Shown: positions 35,635 to 45,400 of the stretch, in pieces
Layout of the letters: every line of letters starts with the position of its first letter
How positions within the stretch are numbered: the first letter of the stretch is position 1
Assembly: GCF_014695395.1 (NCBI RefSeq)
Contig: NZ_JACJOF010000027.1
Coordinates: forward strand, 496,001-560,000
DNA from: Nodosilinea sp. FACHB-131
Lineage (GTDB): Bacteria; Cyanobacteriota; Cyanobacteriia; Phormidesmidales; Phormidesmidaceae
Length of the DNA stretch: 64,000 bases
Reading direction: 5' to 3'
Notes under the pieces: generated by a model
Databases searched by the model: none
What the model saw: only the letters and a program-made list of their open reading frames with translations
What the model was told of the DNA's origin: nothing
Made by a program: the position numbers and the translations under genes

Positions 35635-35914
35635 GGTAATTCCTAGATACCGCTGGTCGGGCTGTGTAGCTCGACCTCTAATGTTCTTAATAGATGAGAG
35701 CTGAATAACAGCCATAGTTGCAATCGTCGCCTAAATCATAAGTTTTGTAAATGGTGAATTTTGCAGCCTCGCCAACGCTGAATCCTTTTCTCTACGAAAG
35801 CAGCTCTACCTGTTTAGAAGCCAGTCGACGCAGCTCTCGCCCCGCCAAGGGGCGGTGTGGAAATCCGGAAAATCGGCTAGGATGACGGCATACAGGTCAG
35901 ATCTCTGAGATCCT

Positions 35915-37144
35915 ATGGCACCTATGACGACCCCTGGCCATACCCTAACAGTAAGGCCGCTGCAATATCGCGATTTAGACGACCTAAAGCAGTGGCAGCC
36001 AGAGGATCTGGAAGCTGGCGGTGACCTTGACGCTGCCCAGGCCATTGTGACATGGCTCGATCATCAGCGCCGCTGGTATGGTCCCCTTAAAGTCTTAAGC
36101 TGGCTGCCCCGCTCTGTGCAGCAGCAAAGTCAGACTACCTTTGTAGCCGAGCGCCAAAAGAGTTTGGTGGGGTTTATTCAGGTGTCGCCGTTCAATCAAA
36201 CTCGCAGCACTTGGCGGGTAGAGCAGGTGGTCATCAACCGTCGCGCTTTGGTCGACACAGCGACCTCTGGGTATGTAGCGGCCTCGGGCTATATGGATGT
36301 TGGTTCAAGGCTGCTGCGCCACTGCTTCGAGGTGATCTGGGAAGCCAGAACCTGGGTGCTCGAAGTGGATGTCAACCACACCTCGGCCCTAGCGCTCTAT
36401 CGCTTCAATGGGTTTCAGCCTCTGGCTCAGATGACCTACTGGGAGATGGCATCTGAGCAGATCGAAGCCTTGGCTCAGCGTGAGCCTGATTTACCCAACC
36501 TGCTGCCGATCAGCAACGCCGATTCTCAGCTTTTGTATCAGCTGGACACAGCTTCCATGCCACCGCTGGTCCGCCAGGTGTTTGATCACCAAATTCAGGA
36601 CTTCAAGACTGGGCTATTGGGCAGTGTTACCGCCACCGCTGATCGCCTGGTCAATCAGGTAGAAACCGTCAGCGCCTACGTGTTTGAGCAGCAGCGTAAA
36701 GCGGCGATTGGCCAATTTAAGCTCGCTATCTCCCGCGATGGACAGCAGCCCCACGAGGCAGGATTAACGGTGCATCCGGCCTACACCTGGCTCTACCCTG
36801 AGCTGATGACGCAGATGGCTAAAATTTTGCAGCCCTTCCCCGCTCAGTCTCTACGGCTGACCTCCCTCGATTATCAACCCGAGCGAGAGGAGTGCTTCAC
36901 TCAAATTCAAGCGACTCCTGAGTCCCACGCGCTGCTGATGTCGCGATCGGTGTGGCACAAAGTGCGCGAAGCTCGCCACCTTTCCCTAGAGGGGCTACAG
37001 CTATCCGATGTGTTAACAGGCCTACAGCCTGCGGGCAAGCCGGTGCCTGGTCGCATGACTTGGTCGGCAGAGCGTTGGCAGGCTATGTTGGGGTCGCAAA
37101 AACCAGATATGGGTGCCGATGCGCCTCCTGAAGGCGATCGCTGA
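35915..37144 (+). CDS. GNAT-family acetyltransferase, conserved cyanobacterial type
   Basis: 409 residues. The N-terminal half (residues 11-180) is a GNAT domain: 'LTVRPLQYRDLDDLKQW', 'GSRLLRHCFEVIWEARTWVL', and 'VDVNHTSALALYRFNGFQPLA', the usual acetyl-CoA site and terminal strand. The C-terminal half is a second, divergent domain containing 'QQRKAAIGQFKLAISRDGQQ'. Substrate unknown; the family is known to me only as a conserved cyanobacterial protein. It is followed after 14 bases by ruvX, so the two are probably co-transcribed. Confidence 0.75.
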   Translation: MAPMTTPGHTLTVRPLQYRDLDDLKQWQPEDLEAGGDLDAAQAIVTWLDHQRRWYGPLKVLSWLPRSVQQQSQTTFVAERQKSLVGFIQVSPFNQTRSTWRVEQVVINRRALVDTATSGYVAASGYMDVGSRLLRHCFEVIWEARTWVLEVDVNHTSALALYRFNGFQPLAQMTYWEMASEQIEALAQREPDLPNLLPISNADSQLLYQLDTASMPPLVRQVFDHQIQDFKTGLLGSVTATADRLVNQVETVSAYVFEQQRKAAIGQFKLAISRDGQQPHEAGLTVHPAYTWLYPELMTQMAKILQPFPAQSLRLTSLDYQPEREECFTQIQATPESHALLMSRSVWHKVREARHLSLEGLQLSDVLTGLQPAGKPVPGRMTWSAERWQAMLGSQKPDMGADAPPEGDR

Positions 37145-37158
37145 GGTTTTGCAAGGCT

Positions 37159-37584
37159 ATGGCGCTGGTTTCAGCTCTGGGATTAGACATTGGTCGGCGG
37201 CGCATTGGGGTCGCGGGTTGCGATGGCACCGGCCTGATTGCCACCGGGCTGACGACGCTACAGCGGCGATCGTTTCAAGACCTAGTGGCCGATTTGCGGC
37301 ACCTCGTCACAGCTCGACAGGCCCAGGTATTGGTGGTGGGGTTGCCCCTAACTATGGATGGGAAAGAGGGTTTTCAGTCTCGCCAAGTGCGTAAGGTGGC
37401 TGAGGGCCTCAGTCAGGCCCTGGCTCTGCCGGTAGTCTATGTCGATGAGCGCCTGAGTTCTGTAGAGGCCGAACATCTAATGCGTGCCTCAGGTCATTCT
37501 GTAGCTCAGGAAAAAGCCTTAATTGACCGTAAAGCGGCTGCCATCATCCTGCAGCGCTGGCTAGATGAACGGCGCTCATCATAA
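37159..37584 (+). CDS. ruvX: YqgF/RuvX putative Holliday junction resolvase
   Basis: A 141-residue RNase H-fold protein. 'LGLDIGRRRIGVAGCD' (residues 6-21) carries the first catalytic Asp. 'VVGLPLTMDGKEG' and 'YVDERLSSVEAE' carry the next acidic residues, and 'EKALIDRKAAAIILQRWLD' the last Asp. The family acts on rRNA maturation or recombination intermediates. It is second in a plus-strand run GNAT - ruvX - DUF3727 - mltG - HAD. Confidence 0.92.
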   Translation: MALVSALGLDIGRRRIGVAGCDGTGLIATGLTTLQRRSFQDLVADLRHLVTARQAQVLVVGLPLTMDGKEGFQSRQVRKVAEGLSQALALPVVYVDERLSSVEAEHLMRASGHSVAQEKALIDRKAAAIILQRWLDERRSS

Positions 37585-37687
37585 TCAGACGCAACCGAAT
37601 GGGATATTCTGATAACACCGTTCAGTGTTCATACTGGGCTGCGGTGTTGACCCACTGCGCCTGGTTACCGAGAGAAGAGTAGCCTCC

Positions 37688-38251
37688 ATGGCGGATAATA
37701 CCCAACCCATTGACGAGTCAGCCGTAGTTCTCACCGATGACGCCGGGCGGTTTTTGCCCTGTCAGGTAGAGCAGAGTTTTCAGCTCAACGATCGCGAATA
37801 CCTGCTGCTGCTGCCGATTGATGCCCCCATCGAAATTTTTGTTTGGCAGCAAGACGACAACGACGACGACGTCTTAATGGATGTGGAAGAAGAGGAGATC
37901 GATCAGGTTTTTCTCACCGCTAAGGCCGTACTGGCTGAGCAAAATTTGACCCTCCAGCGCACTGCTATCACCCTGACGGCCTCAGGAGAGGTTCCCGAGG
38001 CTGAGGAAGATAACTGCCTTACCTTAGAGCTAGATGACCTCGACGACGCCGGTAATCCCGTTACTGAAGAATTTCAGATTTTGGCAACCTGCTTCTACGA
38101 GGACGAAGAATATACTCTGTGCACTCCCCTCGACCCGCTGCTGATCTTTGCTCACCGCACTAGCGATGGCTCATTAGAGGTGGTGACTCCAGAAGAGTTT
38201 CAAACTATTCGTGGCGGCCTAGAGGAAAAACTGTTTGATCTATTAGAGTAG
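37688..38251 (+). CDS. DUF3727 domain protein
   Basis: 187 residues starting MADNTQPIDE after an upstream frame that looks non-coding. The protein is very acidic: 'WQQDDNDDDVLMDVEEEEID' and 'LELDDLDDAG'. Two similar halves ('CQVEQSFQLNDREYLLLLPIDAPIEIF' and 'QILATCFYEDEEYTLCTPLDPLLIF') point to an internal duplication of the DUF1292/DUF3727-type fold. Function unknown. DUF1292 genes are often placed beside yqgF (yrrK/yrzB in Bacillus), which fits this position after ruvX. Confidence 0.82.
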   Translation: MADNTQPIDESAVVLTDDAGRFLPCQVEQSFQLNDREYLLLLPIDAPIEIFVWQQDDNDDDVLMDVEEEEIDQVFLTAKAVLAEQNLTLQRTAITLTASGEVPEAEEDNCLTLELDDLDDAGNPVTEEFQILATCFYEDEEYTLCTPLDPLLIFAHRTSDGSLEVVTPEEFQTIRGGLEEKLFDLLE

Positions 38252-38286
38252 GGACGTCCGCAACGGAGATTATCGATAGTGCAATC

Positions 38287-39348
38287 ATGGCTAAAGGTTC
38301 ACGCTGGGTTCGGTGGAGTTTTTTAGGACTATTGGTGCCCCTGGCTGCTGGAGTGGCAGCTTGGCAGGGCTGGGCTTGGTGGAGCTGGGCCAATCAACCG
38401 GTCAGCGAAACCGCTGCCGAAACCGCGCCTCAAACGGTGCAAATTCAAATTCCGCCGGGTACTCCAGGCCAGCAGATTGGCCAAGATTTAGAAGCGGCTG
38501 GTCTGATTCGCTCAGCCTTGGCCTGGAAGCTGTGGTCGCGCTGGCAAACCTGGCAAAATACCGAGGGTGGGTTTCAGGCGGGTACCTATGCCTTGAACCC
38601 AGCTGACTCGATGACTGCGATCGCTGAGGTGATTCGCAGTGGTCAGGTGGTGCAAACCTCGTTTACGGTTCCTGAGGGTTGGAACCGCCGCCAAATGGCA
38701 ATCTACTTTGAGGAAGAGGGATTTTTCTCCGCCGATGCCTTCCTAACGGCTACCGAGCAGGTGTCAAAGGATGCATACCCCTGGCTGCCCGCTGGCCTTC
38801 CTCACGTCGAGGGCTTTCTATTCCCTGATACCTATCAGCTCCCGGCTGAGGGGGTGACCCCGGAGGCGGTGGTCAATGCAATGCTGAGCCGTTTTGAGAC
38901 GGTAGCGCTACCCGTCTACCAACAGGCAACGACTGACCTAACCCTTTTGGAGTGGGCTACCCTAGCCAGCATCGTCGAGAAAGAAGCCGTGATTGCCGAT
39001 GAGCGCGGCACCATTGCCGGAGTCTTTACCAACCGGCTCAAGCAGAACATGCCTCTAGGGGCCGATCCTACGGTCGAATACGGTTTGGGTATTGTGCAGA
39101 CACCTGAGCAGCCCCTCACCTGGACTCAGGTGGGTACCCCTTCGCCCTACAACACCTACATCAACCCAGGATTACCACCAACTCCGATCGCCAGTGCCGG
39201 TAAAGCCAGTTTAGAAGCGGCCTTAGCCCCCGCGTCTACCGATTACTTGTTTTTTGTAGCTCGTTACGACGGTACCCATGTGTTTAGCCGCACGTTGGCC
39301 GAGCACGAAGCCGCCCGTGATGCCATCCGCGCCACCATCGACAACTAG
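38287..39348 (+). CDS. mltG: Endolytic murein transglycosylase
   Basis: Cleaves nascent glycan strands at the inner membrane and so sets their length; 353 residues. An N-terminal transmembrane segment (residues 11-28) is followed by a LysM-like region ('VQIQIPPGTPGQQIGQDLEAAG') and the YceG domain. 'LASIVEKEAVIADERGTIAG' holds the catalytic Glu, and 'PLGADPTVEYGLG' and 'SPYNTYINPGLPPTPIA' are family signatures. It is preceded after 35 bases by the DUF3727 gene, the same order as YqgF-DUF1292-MltG in Firmicutes. Confidence 0.93.
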   Translation: MAKGSRWVRWSFLGLLVPLAAGVAAWQGWAWWSWANQPVSETAAETAPQTVQIQIPPGTPGQQIGQDLEAAGLIRSALAWKLWSRWQTWQNTEGGFQAGTYALNPADSMTAIAEVIRSGQVVQTSFTVPEGWNRRQMAIYFEEEGFFSADAFLTATEQVSKDAYPWLPAGLPHVEGFLFPDTYQLPAEGVTPEAVVNAMLSRFETVALPVYQQATTDLTLLEWATLASIVEKEAVIADERGTIAGVFTNRLKQNMPLGADPTVEYGLGIVQTPEQPLTWTQVGTPSPYNTYINPGLPPTPIASAGKASLEAALAPASTDYLFFVARYDGTHVFSRTLAEHEAARDAIRATIDN

Positions 39349-39481
39349 CCCTAGTTCGTTTGCGCTATAGTCCTCTGCGTGATCGCCGTGGTTCAACCGC
39401 TGCAATCAGTTGCGGCTGGCGTTTCAAGCAGCTTTAGGCTGTCGATCTAGACTATGCTACGTTTGGGGCTATGGTTTTTTT

Positions 39482-39991
39482 ATGTCGTTTTCTCGCCTGC
39501 TGCAACCCGATTTAGTGCTGGACGGCAACGTCTTAGCAATTTCCCCTGAGCTGCTGGCTCAGCACAACCTGAAGGGGCTAATCCTGGATGTGGACGATAC
39601 CCTAGTGCCTCTGCGTCAGGCTGAAACCAACCCCGACCTAGCCCAATGGATGCATCAGATGAAGGCTATTTCGACGGTATGGCTGGTGAGCAACAACGTT
39701 AACGCTCACCGTATTAGTCGGATTGCCGCGTTGTTTGATGTGCCTTACCTAACCAGTGCCGGCAAGCCCTCGGGACGCAAGCTAAAGCTGGCCTTGGCAG
39801 CTATGGACCTTCCCGTAAATCAGGTGGCCATGGTAGGCGATCGCCTATTCACCGATGTTTTAGCTGGCAACCGAGTGGGTTTGTTTACTATTTTGGTCCA
39901 CCCTATGCCGGGGCTTAATCAAGTAGCGCGCACTTCGCCCCTACGGACGCTTGAGGTGATGATTTCCCAATACTTTGGGGTTACGTTTTAA
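39482..39991 (+). CDS. YqeG-family HAD phosphatase (subfamily IIIA)
   Basis: 169 residues starting MSFSRLLQPD. 'GLILDVDDTLVPLRQ' (residues 36-50) is HAD motif I with the nucleophile Asp. 'WLVSNNVN' is motif II, 'KPSGRKL' carries the motif III Lys, and 'VAMVGDRLFTDVLAGNR' is motif IV. Related to YqeG and to plant phosphatidylglycerophosphate phosphatase, so a role in phosphatidylglycerol synthesis is possible; the sequence alone does not decide. The frame runs 24 codons upstream, but that part shows no conservation pattern. Confidence 0.87.
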   Translation: MSFSRLLQPDLVLDGNVLAISPELLAQHNLKGLILDVDDTLVPLRQAETNPDLAQWMHQMKAISTVWLVSNNVNAHRISRIAALFDVPYLTSAGKPSGRKLKLALAAMDLPVNQVAMVGDRLFTDVLAGNRVGLFTILVHPMPGLNQVARTSPLRTLEVMISQYFGVTF

Positions 39992-40182
39992 GATTGCGTT
40001 TGAAATGTTGGCTTAATATATCTAAAAAAAGTTCACATATCGCAATCGCTTGGGTGAGAAACTTCGTAGGGCTAAATATAAAGAAAACATTAGAGTTAAG
40101 ACGAAACCTTAGGATCGTTGCGATAGTAATGATACATAAACGGGGGCCAGTTTATATAGGCTCTTAAATTTAATAAGCCATT

Positions 40183-40220
40183 TTTGGGTGTCGGCTTTCG
40201 GGTTGGCACCCAAAGTTTTT
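40183..40220 (+). terminator. Rho-independent terminator after the HAD gene
   Basis: TTTGGGTG pairs with CACCCAAA, extended inward by imperfect GTCGGC/GTTGGC pairing, then G and TTTTT. It ends the plus-strand run that began with the GNAT gene. The rest of the 337-base gap before proB is AT-rich and shows no gene. Confidence 0.8.
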
Positions 40221-40328
40221 AGAGGCCTCTAATATTCATCCACGCCCCTTTGTGACTACCGCGACTGTGCTCTACGTCTAGGGCGATTGTTATACTGCCA
40301 GGGCTATCTCTACTGACACTGCCCGCCC

Positions 40329-41483
40329 GTGAGCTCAGTTCAAACCCTAGTGGTCAAAATCGGTACTTCCAGCTTGACTGGCACTAGCACTGGTCAATTT
40401 GCCCTTTCTACCCTGGCTGCACTGGTCGAAACCCTCTGCACTCTGCGTCAGCAGGGGCATCAGGTTGTTTTAGTATCCTCAGGGGCTGTAGGCATTGGCT
40501 GCCGCCGCCTCAACCTGGCTGAGCGGCCTAAAACTCTGGCGATGAAACAGGCCGTAGCGGCCGTCGGGCAAGGACGCCTCATGCGCATCTACGATGACCT
40601 GTTTTCGGCCCTAAATCAACCCATTGCCCAGGTGCTGCTAACTCGCAGCGATCTGGCCCAGCGATCGCGCTATGTCAACAGCTACCGCACCTTTCGTCAG
40701 CTATTGCAGATGGGCATAATTCCCATCGTCAACGAGAACGACACGGTTGCTGTGGAAGAACTTAAGTTTGGCGATAATGATACCCTCTCGGCTTTGGTCG
40801 CTAGTCTGATTGGTGCTCAGTGGCTATTTCTACTGACCGATGTCGATCGCTTATATTCTGCTGATCCCCGTTCTAACCCTGAAGCTCAGCCGATTATCGC
40901 GATCGATCGGTTAGCAGACATTCAGGCTCTCAAAGCGGTGGCGGGTGGCCAGGGATCGGCCTGGGGGACGGGCGGTATGCTAACTAAGCTAGAAGCTGCT
41001 CAAATCGCTACTACGGCAGGGGTGCGCACCGTCATTACCGACGGTCGTCAGCCCCAGAATGTGATCAAGGCAATCGCGGGAGAAGCAGTAGGCACGCAAT
41101 TTGCCCCATCGCCCCGACCTAGCCGTGCCCGGAAGCGCTGGATTGCCGCTGGCCTTGCTCCCTCGGGCCGTCTTTACTTAGACCAGGGTGCAACTCTAGC
41201 CATTCTGCAGGGAGGAAAGTCGCTCTTGGCCGCTGGCATTACCCGTTTAGAAGGGGATTTTGAAGCCCAGGACGCTGTCGTGATCTGTGCTGCTAGCGGC
41301 GAAGATATTGCTAGAGGCATCATTAACTATAGTGCCCGAGACCTCGTTCAGATTCTGGGTCGCCGGTCAGAAGATATCCCAGCTATCCTAGGTTACGCTG
41401 GAGCAGATACGGTTATCCATCGCGATAACCTGGTAATTGCTACAGACACTGAGGTCGACGAGAGCATTGATTTGCAGGACTAG
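40329..41483 (+). CDS. proB: Glutamate 5-kinase
   Basis: Phosphorylates glutamate in the first step of proline synthesis; 384 residues. '[12 protein letters not shown]' (residues 7-18) and '[16 protein letters not shown]' are the amino-acid-kinase phosphate and glutamate loops. '[20 protein letters not shown]' is the glutamate-binding signature. A C-terminal PUA domain begins near residue 280 ('[21 protein letters not shown]'). The start is GTG at 40329. It is convergent with the sugar transferase gene, with only five bases between stops. Confidence 0.94.
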   Translation: MSSVQTLVVKIGTSSLTGTSTGQFALSTLAALVETLCTLRQQGHQVVLVSSGAVGIGCRRLNLAERPKTLAMKQAVAAVGQGRLMRIYDDLFSALNQPIAQVLLTRSDLAQRSRYVNSYRTFRQLLQMGIIPIVNENDTVAVEELKFGDNDTLSALVASLIGAQWLFLLTDVDRLYSADPRSNPEAQPIIAIDRLADIQALKAVAGGQGSAWGTGGMLTKLEAAQIATTAGVRTVITDGRQPQNVIKAIAGEAVGTQFAPSPRPSRARKRWIAAGLAPSGRLYLDQGATLAILQGGKSLLAAGITRLEGDFEAQDAVVICAASGEDIARGIINYSARDLVQILGRRSEDIPAILGYAGADTVIHRDNLVIATDTEVDESIDLQD

Positions 41484-41488
41484 TGCCT

Positions 41489-42157
41489 TTAAAAAGCACC
41501 TCTGCGATCGAGCAGTACGGTGACCGTTTTGAGAATGACTTGAAGATCGTACCAGGGTGACCAGATAGCCTGGTACTGCAAGTCTAGGTGCACAATTTCT
41601 TCAAAGTCTTTGATCGCCGAGCGGCCGCTGACTTGCCATTGTCCGGTGATGCCAGGCTTAACATCGAGTCGCCGCCAATGGTGAGGACTGTAGCGAGAGA
41701 CTTCATCTTCTGTGGGGGGGCGAGTGCCCACCAGGCTCATATCGCCTTTGAGTACATTCCAAAACTGTGGAAACTCGTCCAGGCTTGTTTTTCGCAAAAC
41801 ACGGCCAACTCGGGTGATGCGGGGATCATTTTCGTTCTTAAAGATCAGCCCCTGGGCCTGATTCGATACTGTTTTCTTAAGGGCATCAGCATTTTGCACC
41901 ATGGAGCGAAATTTCCAGATGGTGAAGGGCTTACCCTTGAGACCGTAACGGGTTTGGGCATAGAAAATAGGGCCAGGACTATCTAACCTAATGGCTAGAG
42001 CAACTGGCAGCGCTACCAAAACTAGTATGGCCAATCCTATCAGGGCACCCAAGATATCGATGGAACGCTTTATTAGGCACCGGGCTGACGGATGAATCAT
42101 AGATATAGAAGTCTCTGGAGAAGCACTTCCAGAGCTATTTGTCTGAAGGGATAGCAT
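41489..42157 (-). CDS. Polyprenyl-phosphate sugar-1-phosphate transferase (WcaJ type)
   Basis: Starts exopolysaccharide or O-antigen repeat-unit synthesis by moving a hexose-1-phosphate onto undecaprenyl phosphate; 222 residues. One hydrophobic hairpin ('[20 protein letters not shown]', residues 35-54) precedes the catalytic core: '[22 protein letters not shown]', '[23 protein letters not shown]', 'MSLVGTRPP' and '[15 protein letters not shown]'. It lacks the N-terminal multi-span region of full WcaJ, like short PglC-type enzymes. Its start faces a CRP-type site 153 bases upstream. Confidence 0.88.
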   Translation of the reverse strand: MLSLQTNSSGSASPETSISMIHPSARCLIKRSIDILGALIGLAILVLVALPVALAIRLDSPGPIFYAQTRYGLKGKPFTIWKFRSMVQNADALKKTVSNQAQGLIFKNENDPRITRVGRVLRKTSLDEFPQFWNVLKGDMSLVGTRPPTEDEVSRYSPHHWRRLDVKPGITGQWQVSGRSAIKDFEEIVHLDLQYQAIWSPWYDLQVILKTVTVLLDRRGAF

Positions 42158-42309
42158 GGTAGACCCTGTTGACGGAACGCGTGTGCTAGAGGCTTGAAAA
42201 ATTTATACCAACTTGTCAGTAGATACGCTTAAAAGCCAGGTCAATTTGTGCCTTTTTTTACACAAATACTGCTTTAGCCGAAATCATACTGGAACTACGG
42301 GGTACTTAG

Positions 42310-42325
42310 TGTGACCTTTGTCACA
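42310..42325. promoter_or_regulatory. CRP-family (SyCRP1-type) binding site
   Basis: TGTGACCTTTGTCACA is a perfect match to TGTGA-N6-TCACA, the cAMP-receptor-protein consensus also used by SyCRP1 in Synechocystis. It lies in the 430-base divergent region between the sugar transferase gene (153 bases away) and the HetZ-like gene (263 bases away) and may control either. The rest of this region is AT-rich and has no gene. Confidence 0.65.
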
Positions 42326-42587
42326 AGATGATTACCGTATAAGTACATATGGGTTCATGTGCACACTATCAGTCTGTGAAGGGCAAATTTGGCCGTAGAG
42401 AATACCCTTCGCAGAATCTTACTAGAGCGACAAAAGACATAAATTTTGTGTAAAGCTTTTGACCTAGTGTTAGCCACCGCAGCCTGCGCAGGCTAAAAAA
42501 CACGCTTTAGATCGTGAGTCTGAAGAGATCAGATACTAAGATAAAGCCTACAGCCAGCTTGGGCACACCCGGAAAGGATTTGATTGC

Positions 42588-43724
42588 ATGGTCGCGGCAG
42601 ACACTATAGCCGAGGTTTGGTTATCCCGTTTGCGGGAGGACTTTCCCAATCAGCCCCAGTCGGTTTGTCAAAGCGTTGTCAGTTGGCTGTTAGGAGAAAC
42701 GCCGGAACGATTGGCTGCCCTGGCTGATGCTGACCTCGCGATCGCCCGTCAGGCGATTGAGTATCGCTATCGCATTTTGCAGCAGCGCTATTGGGACGTG
42801 AGCCCAGAGCAGGGCTATCAGCGGCTAATCAAGCGGCTCAGCAGTCTGTTTTTGATTCGCAACAAGATTAAAACCTGGATTTCCCTCAGCCGCGATCGCC
42901 GCCGCACCGTAGTCGATGTCATCCAGGAAGTGATTCAAGAGATGATGCGCAGCGATCGCCACCTCGCCCAGCAGCTCAAGTGGATCTCGACCTGCACCCA
43001 AAACTCACGACTGCGCAATCTGCTAATGCTGGCCAGCCTTGAAGAATACTGCCTGCGCCCCATTCGCAACCAGCCCTTAATCATCTATCGCTTCGTTAAC
43101 TATCTGCGCCGCAGCCAAAAAGGCGGCATGACCCAGGTTCCCACAGGAGAGCTGATTCGCCTGGTCTCTGACGAGATTGCCCCCAACGACAGTGAAGACT
43201 CGCTCAGCCTGCTCGACGTAGAGGCCTGGAACCAATACCAGGACGAGCAAAACGAACTGGAGCAGCAGAGTATGCGCCAGCAGGTCAAAAACTCCTTTGC
43301 CAATTACCTCAGCCGCAACCTTGACGACACGGCGGCTCGCTGGCTAGAGCTGCATCTCAACGGTCTCTCTCAAGAGCAAATTGCCCAAACGCTTGACCTG
43401 CCCGTGCAGCAGGTCTACCGCCTGCGCGAAAAAATTAGCTATCACGCAATTCGAATTTTTGCCCTGCGGGAGCAGCCTGCTATGGTGCTCGGCTGGTTGA
43501 AAACCTCGCTACAAGAGCACAACTTTGGTCTCACCCCAGCCCAATGGGATGGCTTCTGGCAAAATCTTTCCCCGGAAGAGCAGGCGATCTTAACAGCCTA
43601 TAAAGCGGAGCATGCCCCTGACGATTTAGCCCGCCGTCTAGGGCTCAAGAGTCGGCAGATTCAAGCTCAGTGGGTGCAGCTCTACCTGCGTGCCCAGGAG
43701 TTGCGTACCCAATCAGAGGGGTAG
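42588..43724 (+). CDS. HetZ-related protein
   Basis: A 378-residue soluble protein of the HetZ family, which in Anabaena takes part in heterocyst pattern control and is also found in non-heterocystous cyanobacteria. Recognisable parts are 'QAIEYRYRILQQRYWDVSPEQ', 'RNKIKTWISLSRDRRRTVVDV', 'NSRLRNLLMLASLEEYCLRP' and a C-terminal sigma-like helix-turn-helix 'QEQIAQTLDLPVQQVYRLREK'. The last suggests DNA binding. Role here unknown; hormogonium or motility control is possible. It is preceded by a perfect CRP-type site. A 27-base gap separates it from the convergent permease gene. Confidence 0.75.
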   Translation: MVAADTIAEVWLSRLREDFPNQPQSVCQSVVSWLLGETPERLAALADADLAIARQAIEYRYRILQQRYWDVSPEQGYQRLIKRLSSLFLIRNKIKTWISLSRDRRRTVVDVIQEVIQEMMRSDRHLAQQLKWISTCTQNSRLRNLLMLASLEEYCLRPIRNQPLIIYRFVNYLRRSQKGGMTQVPTGELIRLVSDEIAPNDSEDSLSLLDVEAWNQYQDEQNELEQQSMRQQVKNSFANYLSRNLDDTAARWLELHLNGLSQEQIAQTLDLPVQQVYRLREKISYHAIRIFALREQPAMVLGWLKTSLQEHNFGLTPAQWDGFWQNLSPEEQAILTAYKAEHAPDDLARRLGLKSRQIQAQWVQLYLRAQELRTQSEG

Positions 43725-43751
43725 CTATCGTTTCTCCCATAGCTGTGGTAG

Positions 43752-44630
43752 TTAACGCCTGACTTTAAAGGGCCAGCGACCAGAGCCGATCAGCACCCCG
43801 TAGCGGGGGCTGAACAAAAACGCCAGGGCAAACAGCGTCGATACCACCATGACAATGGCCGGGCCAGAGGGCAGGTTGAGGTAATAGCTCAAATACATGC
43901 CGCTGACGCTCGAAAACACCCCTACCCCCGCGCCCAGCAGCATGACCTGGTGCAGACGAGGGACCAGCAGGTAGGCCGTGGCCCCAGGCGCAATCAGCAG
44001 CGACAGCACCAGAATGACCCCCACCACCTTCATGCTGGCCACTACGGTGAGGGCAATCAGCACCATCAGCCCGGCGTGGAGCAGCCCTGTGGGCAGGCCG
44101 CTGGCCTTAGCCCCGAGGGGGTCAAAGCTATAGAACAGCAGCTCTTTGTATAGCAAAACCACGATTAGGAGTACCAATGCGGCAATAATGGCCGTATCGC
44201 GCACTTCCCCAGCCGTTACGCCCAGAATGTTGCCAAAGAGAAAGTGGTTGAGGTCGATCTTGTTATCTTTTTGAATAGTAGTGATTAACGTTATGCCCAG
44301 GGCAAAAAAGGCCGAGAAGACAATGCCCATGGCGGCGTCTTCTTTAATGGGCGATCGCGTGTGAATCCAGCCAATAATGACGGTGCTGAGCACCCCAGCG
44401 ATGAAGGCACCGACAAAAATATTGACGCCCAGCAAGAATGCGATCGCCAGCCCCGGCAGCACCGAGTGGCTAATGGCATCCCCCAGCAGCGCTAAGCGCT
44501 GCACCATCAGGTAGCTGCCCACCACTGAGCAAATGATCCCCACCATGATCGCCACCGCTAGGGATCGCTGCATGAAGGCGTACTGCAATGGCTCAGTTAA
44601 CCCGTTCAGCAAGGCCAGCTCAGGCGACAT
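43752..44630 (-). CDS. Zn/Mn ABC transporter permease (ABC-3 family)
   Basis: A 292-residue inner-membrane permease with eight to nine helices. 'MQRSLAVAIMVGIICSVVGSYLMVQRLALLGDAISHSVLPG' spans residues 20-60 with the 'GDAISHSVLPG' motif typical of ZnuB/MntB. 'VVGVILVLSLLIAPGATAYLL' is the late signature. The ATG at 44630 overlaps the ATPase gene by 11 bases; a TTG at 44636 is possible. It is transcribed with the ATPase gene, divergently from the binding protein. Zn is favoured over Mn because of the binding protein's ligands. Confidence 0.9.
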   Translation of the reverse strand: MSPELALLNGLTEPLQYAFMQRSLAVAIMVGIICSVVGSYLMVQRLALLGDAISHSVLPGLAIAFLLGVNIFVGAFIAGVLSTVIIGWIHTRSPIKEDAAMGIVFSAFFALGITLITTIQKDNKIDLNHFLFGNILGVTAGEVRDTAIIAALVLLIVVLLYKELLFYSFDPLGAKASGLPTGLLHAGLMVLIALTVVASMKVVGVILVLSLLIAPGATAYLLVPRLHQVMLLGAGVGVFSSVSGMYLSYYLNLPSGPAIVMVVSTLFALAFLFSPRYGVLIGSGRWPFKVRR

Positions 44631-45360
44631 GGCCAAAGAAGCCTACGTGGCCGCCATAGGCGCGGGTCATGTTGTCGCGGGTGAGCACCCAGTCGCGGGG
44701 GCCAGTGGCAATTAGCTCCTTGTTGAGAAGGATGAGCTGGTCAAAGTTCATAATTGATTCGCCCAGGTCATGGTTGACGACCAGAACAATTTTGCCCACT
44801 GCGGCTAGCTCGCGGAAAATTTTGTAAATCACATCCTCAGTCTTTTGATCAACCCCAACAAAGGGCTCGTCAAAGCAAAAGATGTCGGCTTCCTGGGCCA
44901 GGGCGCGAGCCAAGAACACTCGCTGCTGCTGCCCACCGGAGAGGGCGCCAATGGGGCGATCGCGAAAGTCCGCCATGCCAACTCGGTTTAAGGCGTCTTG
45001 AGCGATTTGACGGCTAGCTGTCGAAAATCGGTTAAACCAACCGGTTTTTTGCACACGGCCCATCATCACCACATCCCAAACCGTGGCGGGGAAAGTCCAG
45101 TCGATCTGCGATCGCTGGGGCACATAGGCCACCCGATCAAGCTGATGGGCCAGGGTATCCTCGCCGTAGGTGACACGTCCGGTTACCAAGGGCATCAGTC
45201 CTAGCATGGCTTTGATCAGCGTACTTTTGCCCGCACCATTGGGACCAAAGACGCCTACCAGTTTGCCGGGGCGCAGGGTGAGGTTGATATTACGTAGGGC
45301 TTGCACGTCACGGTAGTTGACGCTGAGGTGGTCGATAGTAATGCAGGGAGCAGGAGCCAT
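44620..45360 (-). CDS. Zn/Mn ABC transporter ATPase
   Basis: A 246-residue cytoplasmic ATPase. Walker A is 'GPNGAGKST', the Q-loop is 'YVPQRSQIDW', the signature is 'LSGGQQQRVFLARAL', Walker B is 'IFCFDEPFVGVD' and the H-loop is 'VVNHDLGE'. 'VPQRSQIDWTFPATVWDVV' is characteristic of the Zn/Mn uptake (ZnuC/MntA) subfamily. The ATG at 45360 is preferred; a frame extending 36 codons upstream runs through the operator region and is unlikely to be coding. Confidence 0.92.
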   Translation of the reverse strand: MAPAPCITIDHLSVNYRDVQALRNINLTLRPGKLVGVFGPNGAGKSTLIKAMLGLMPLVTGRVTYGEDTLAHQLDRVAYVPQRSQIDWTFPATVWDVVMMGRVQKTGWFNRFSTASRQIAQDALNRVGMADFRDRPIGALSGGQQQRVFLARALAQEADIFCFDEPFVGVDQKTEDVIYKIFRELAAVGKIVLVVNHDLGESIMNFDQLILLNKELIATGPRDWVLTRDNMTRAYGGHVGFFGHVA

Positions 45361-45400
45361 ACTGGTATCTCTAACGCAGGGACGAGGAGCTGCAATCGCA

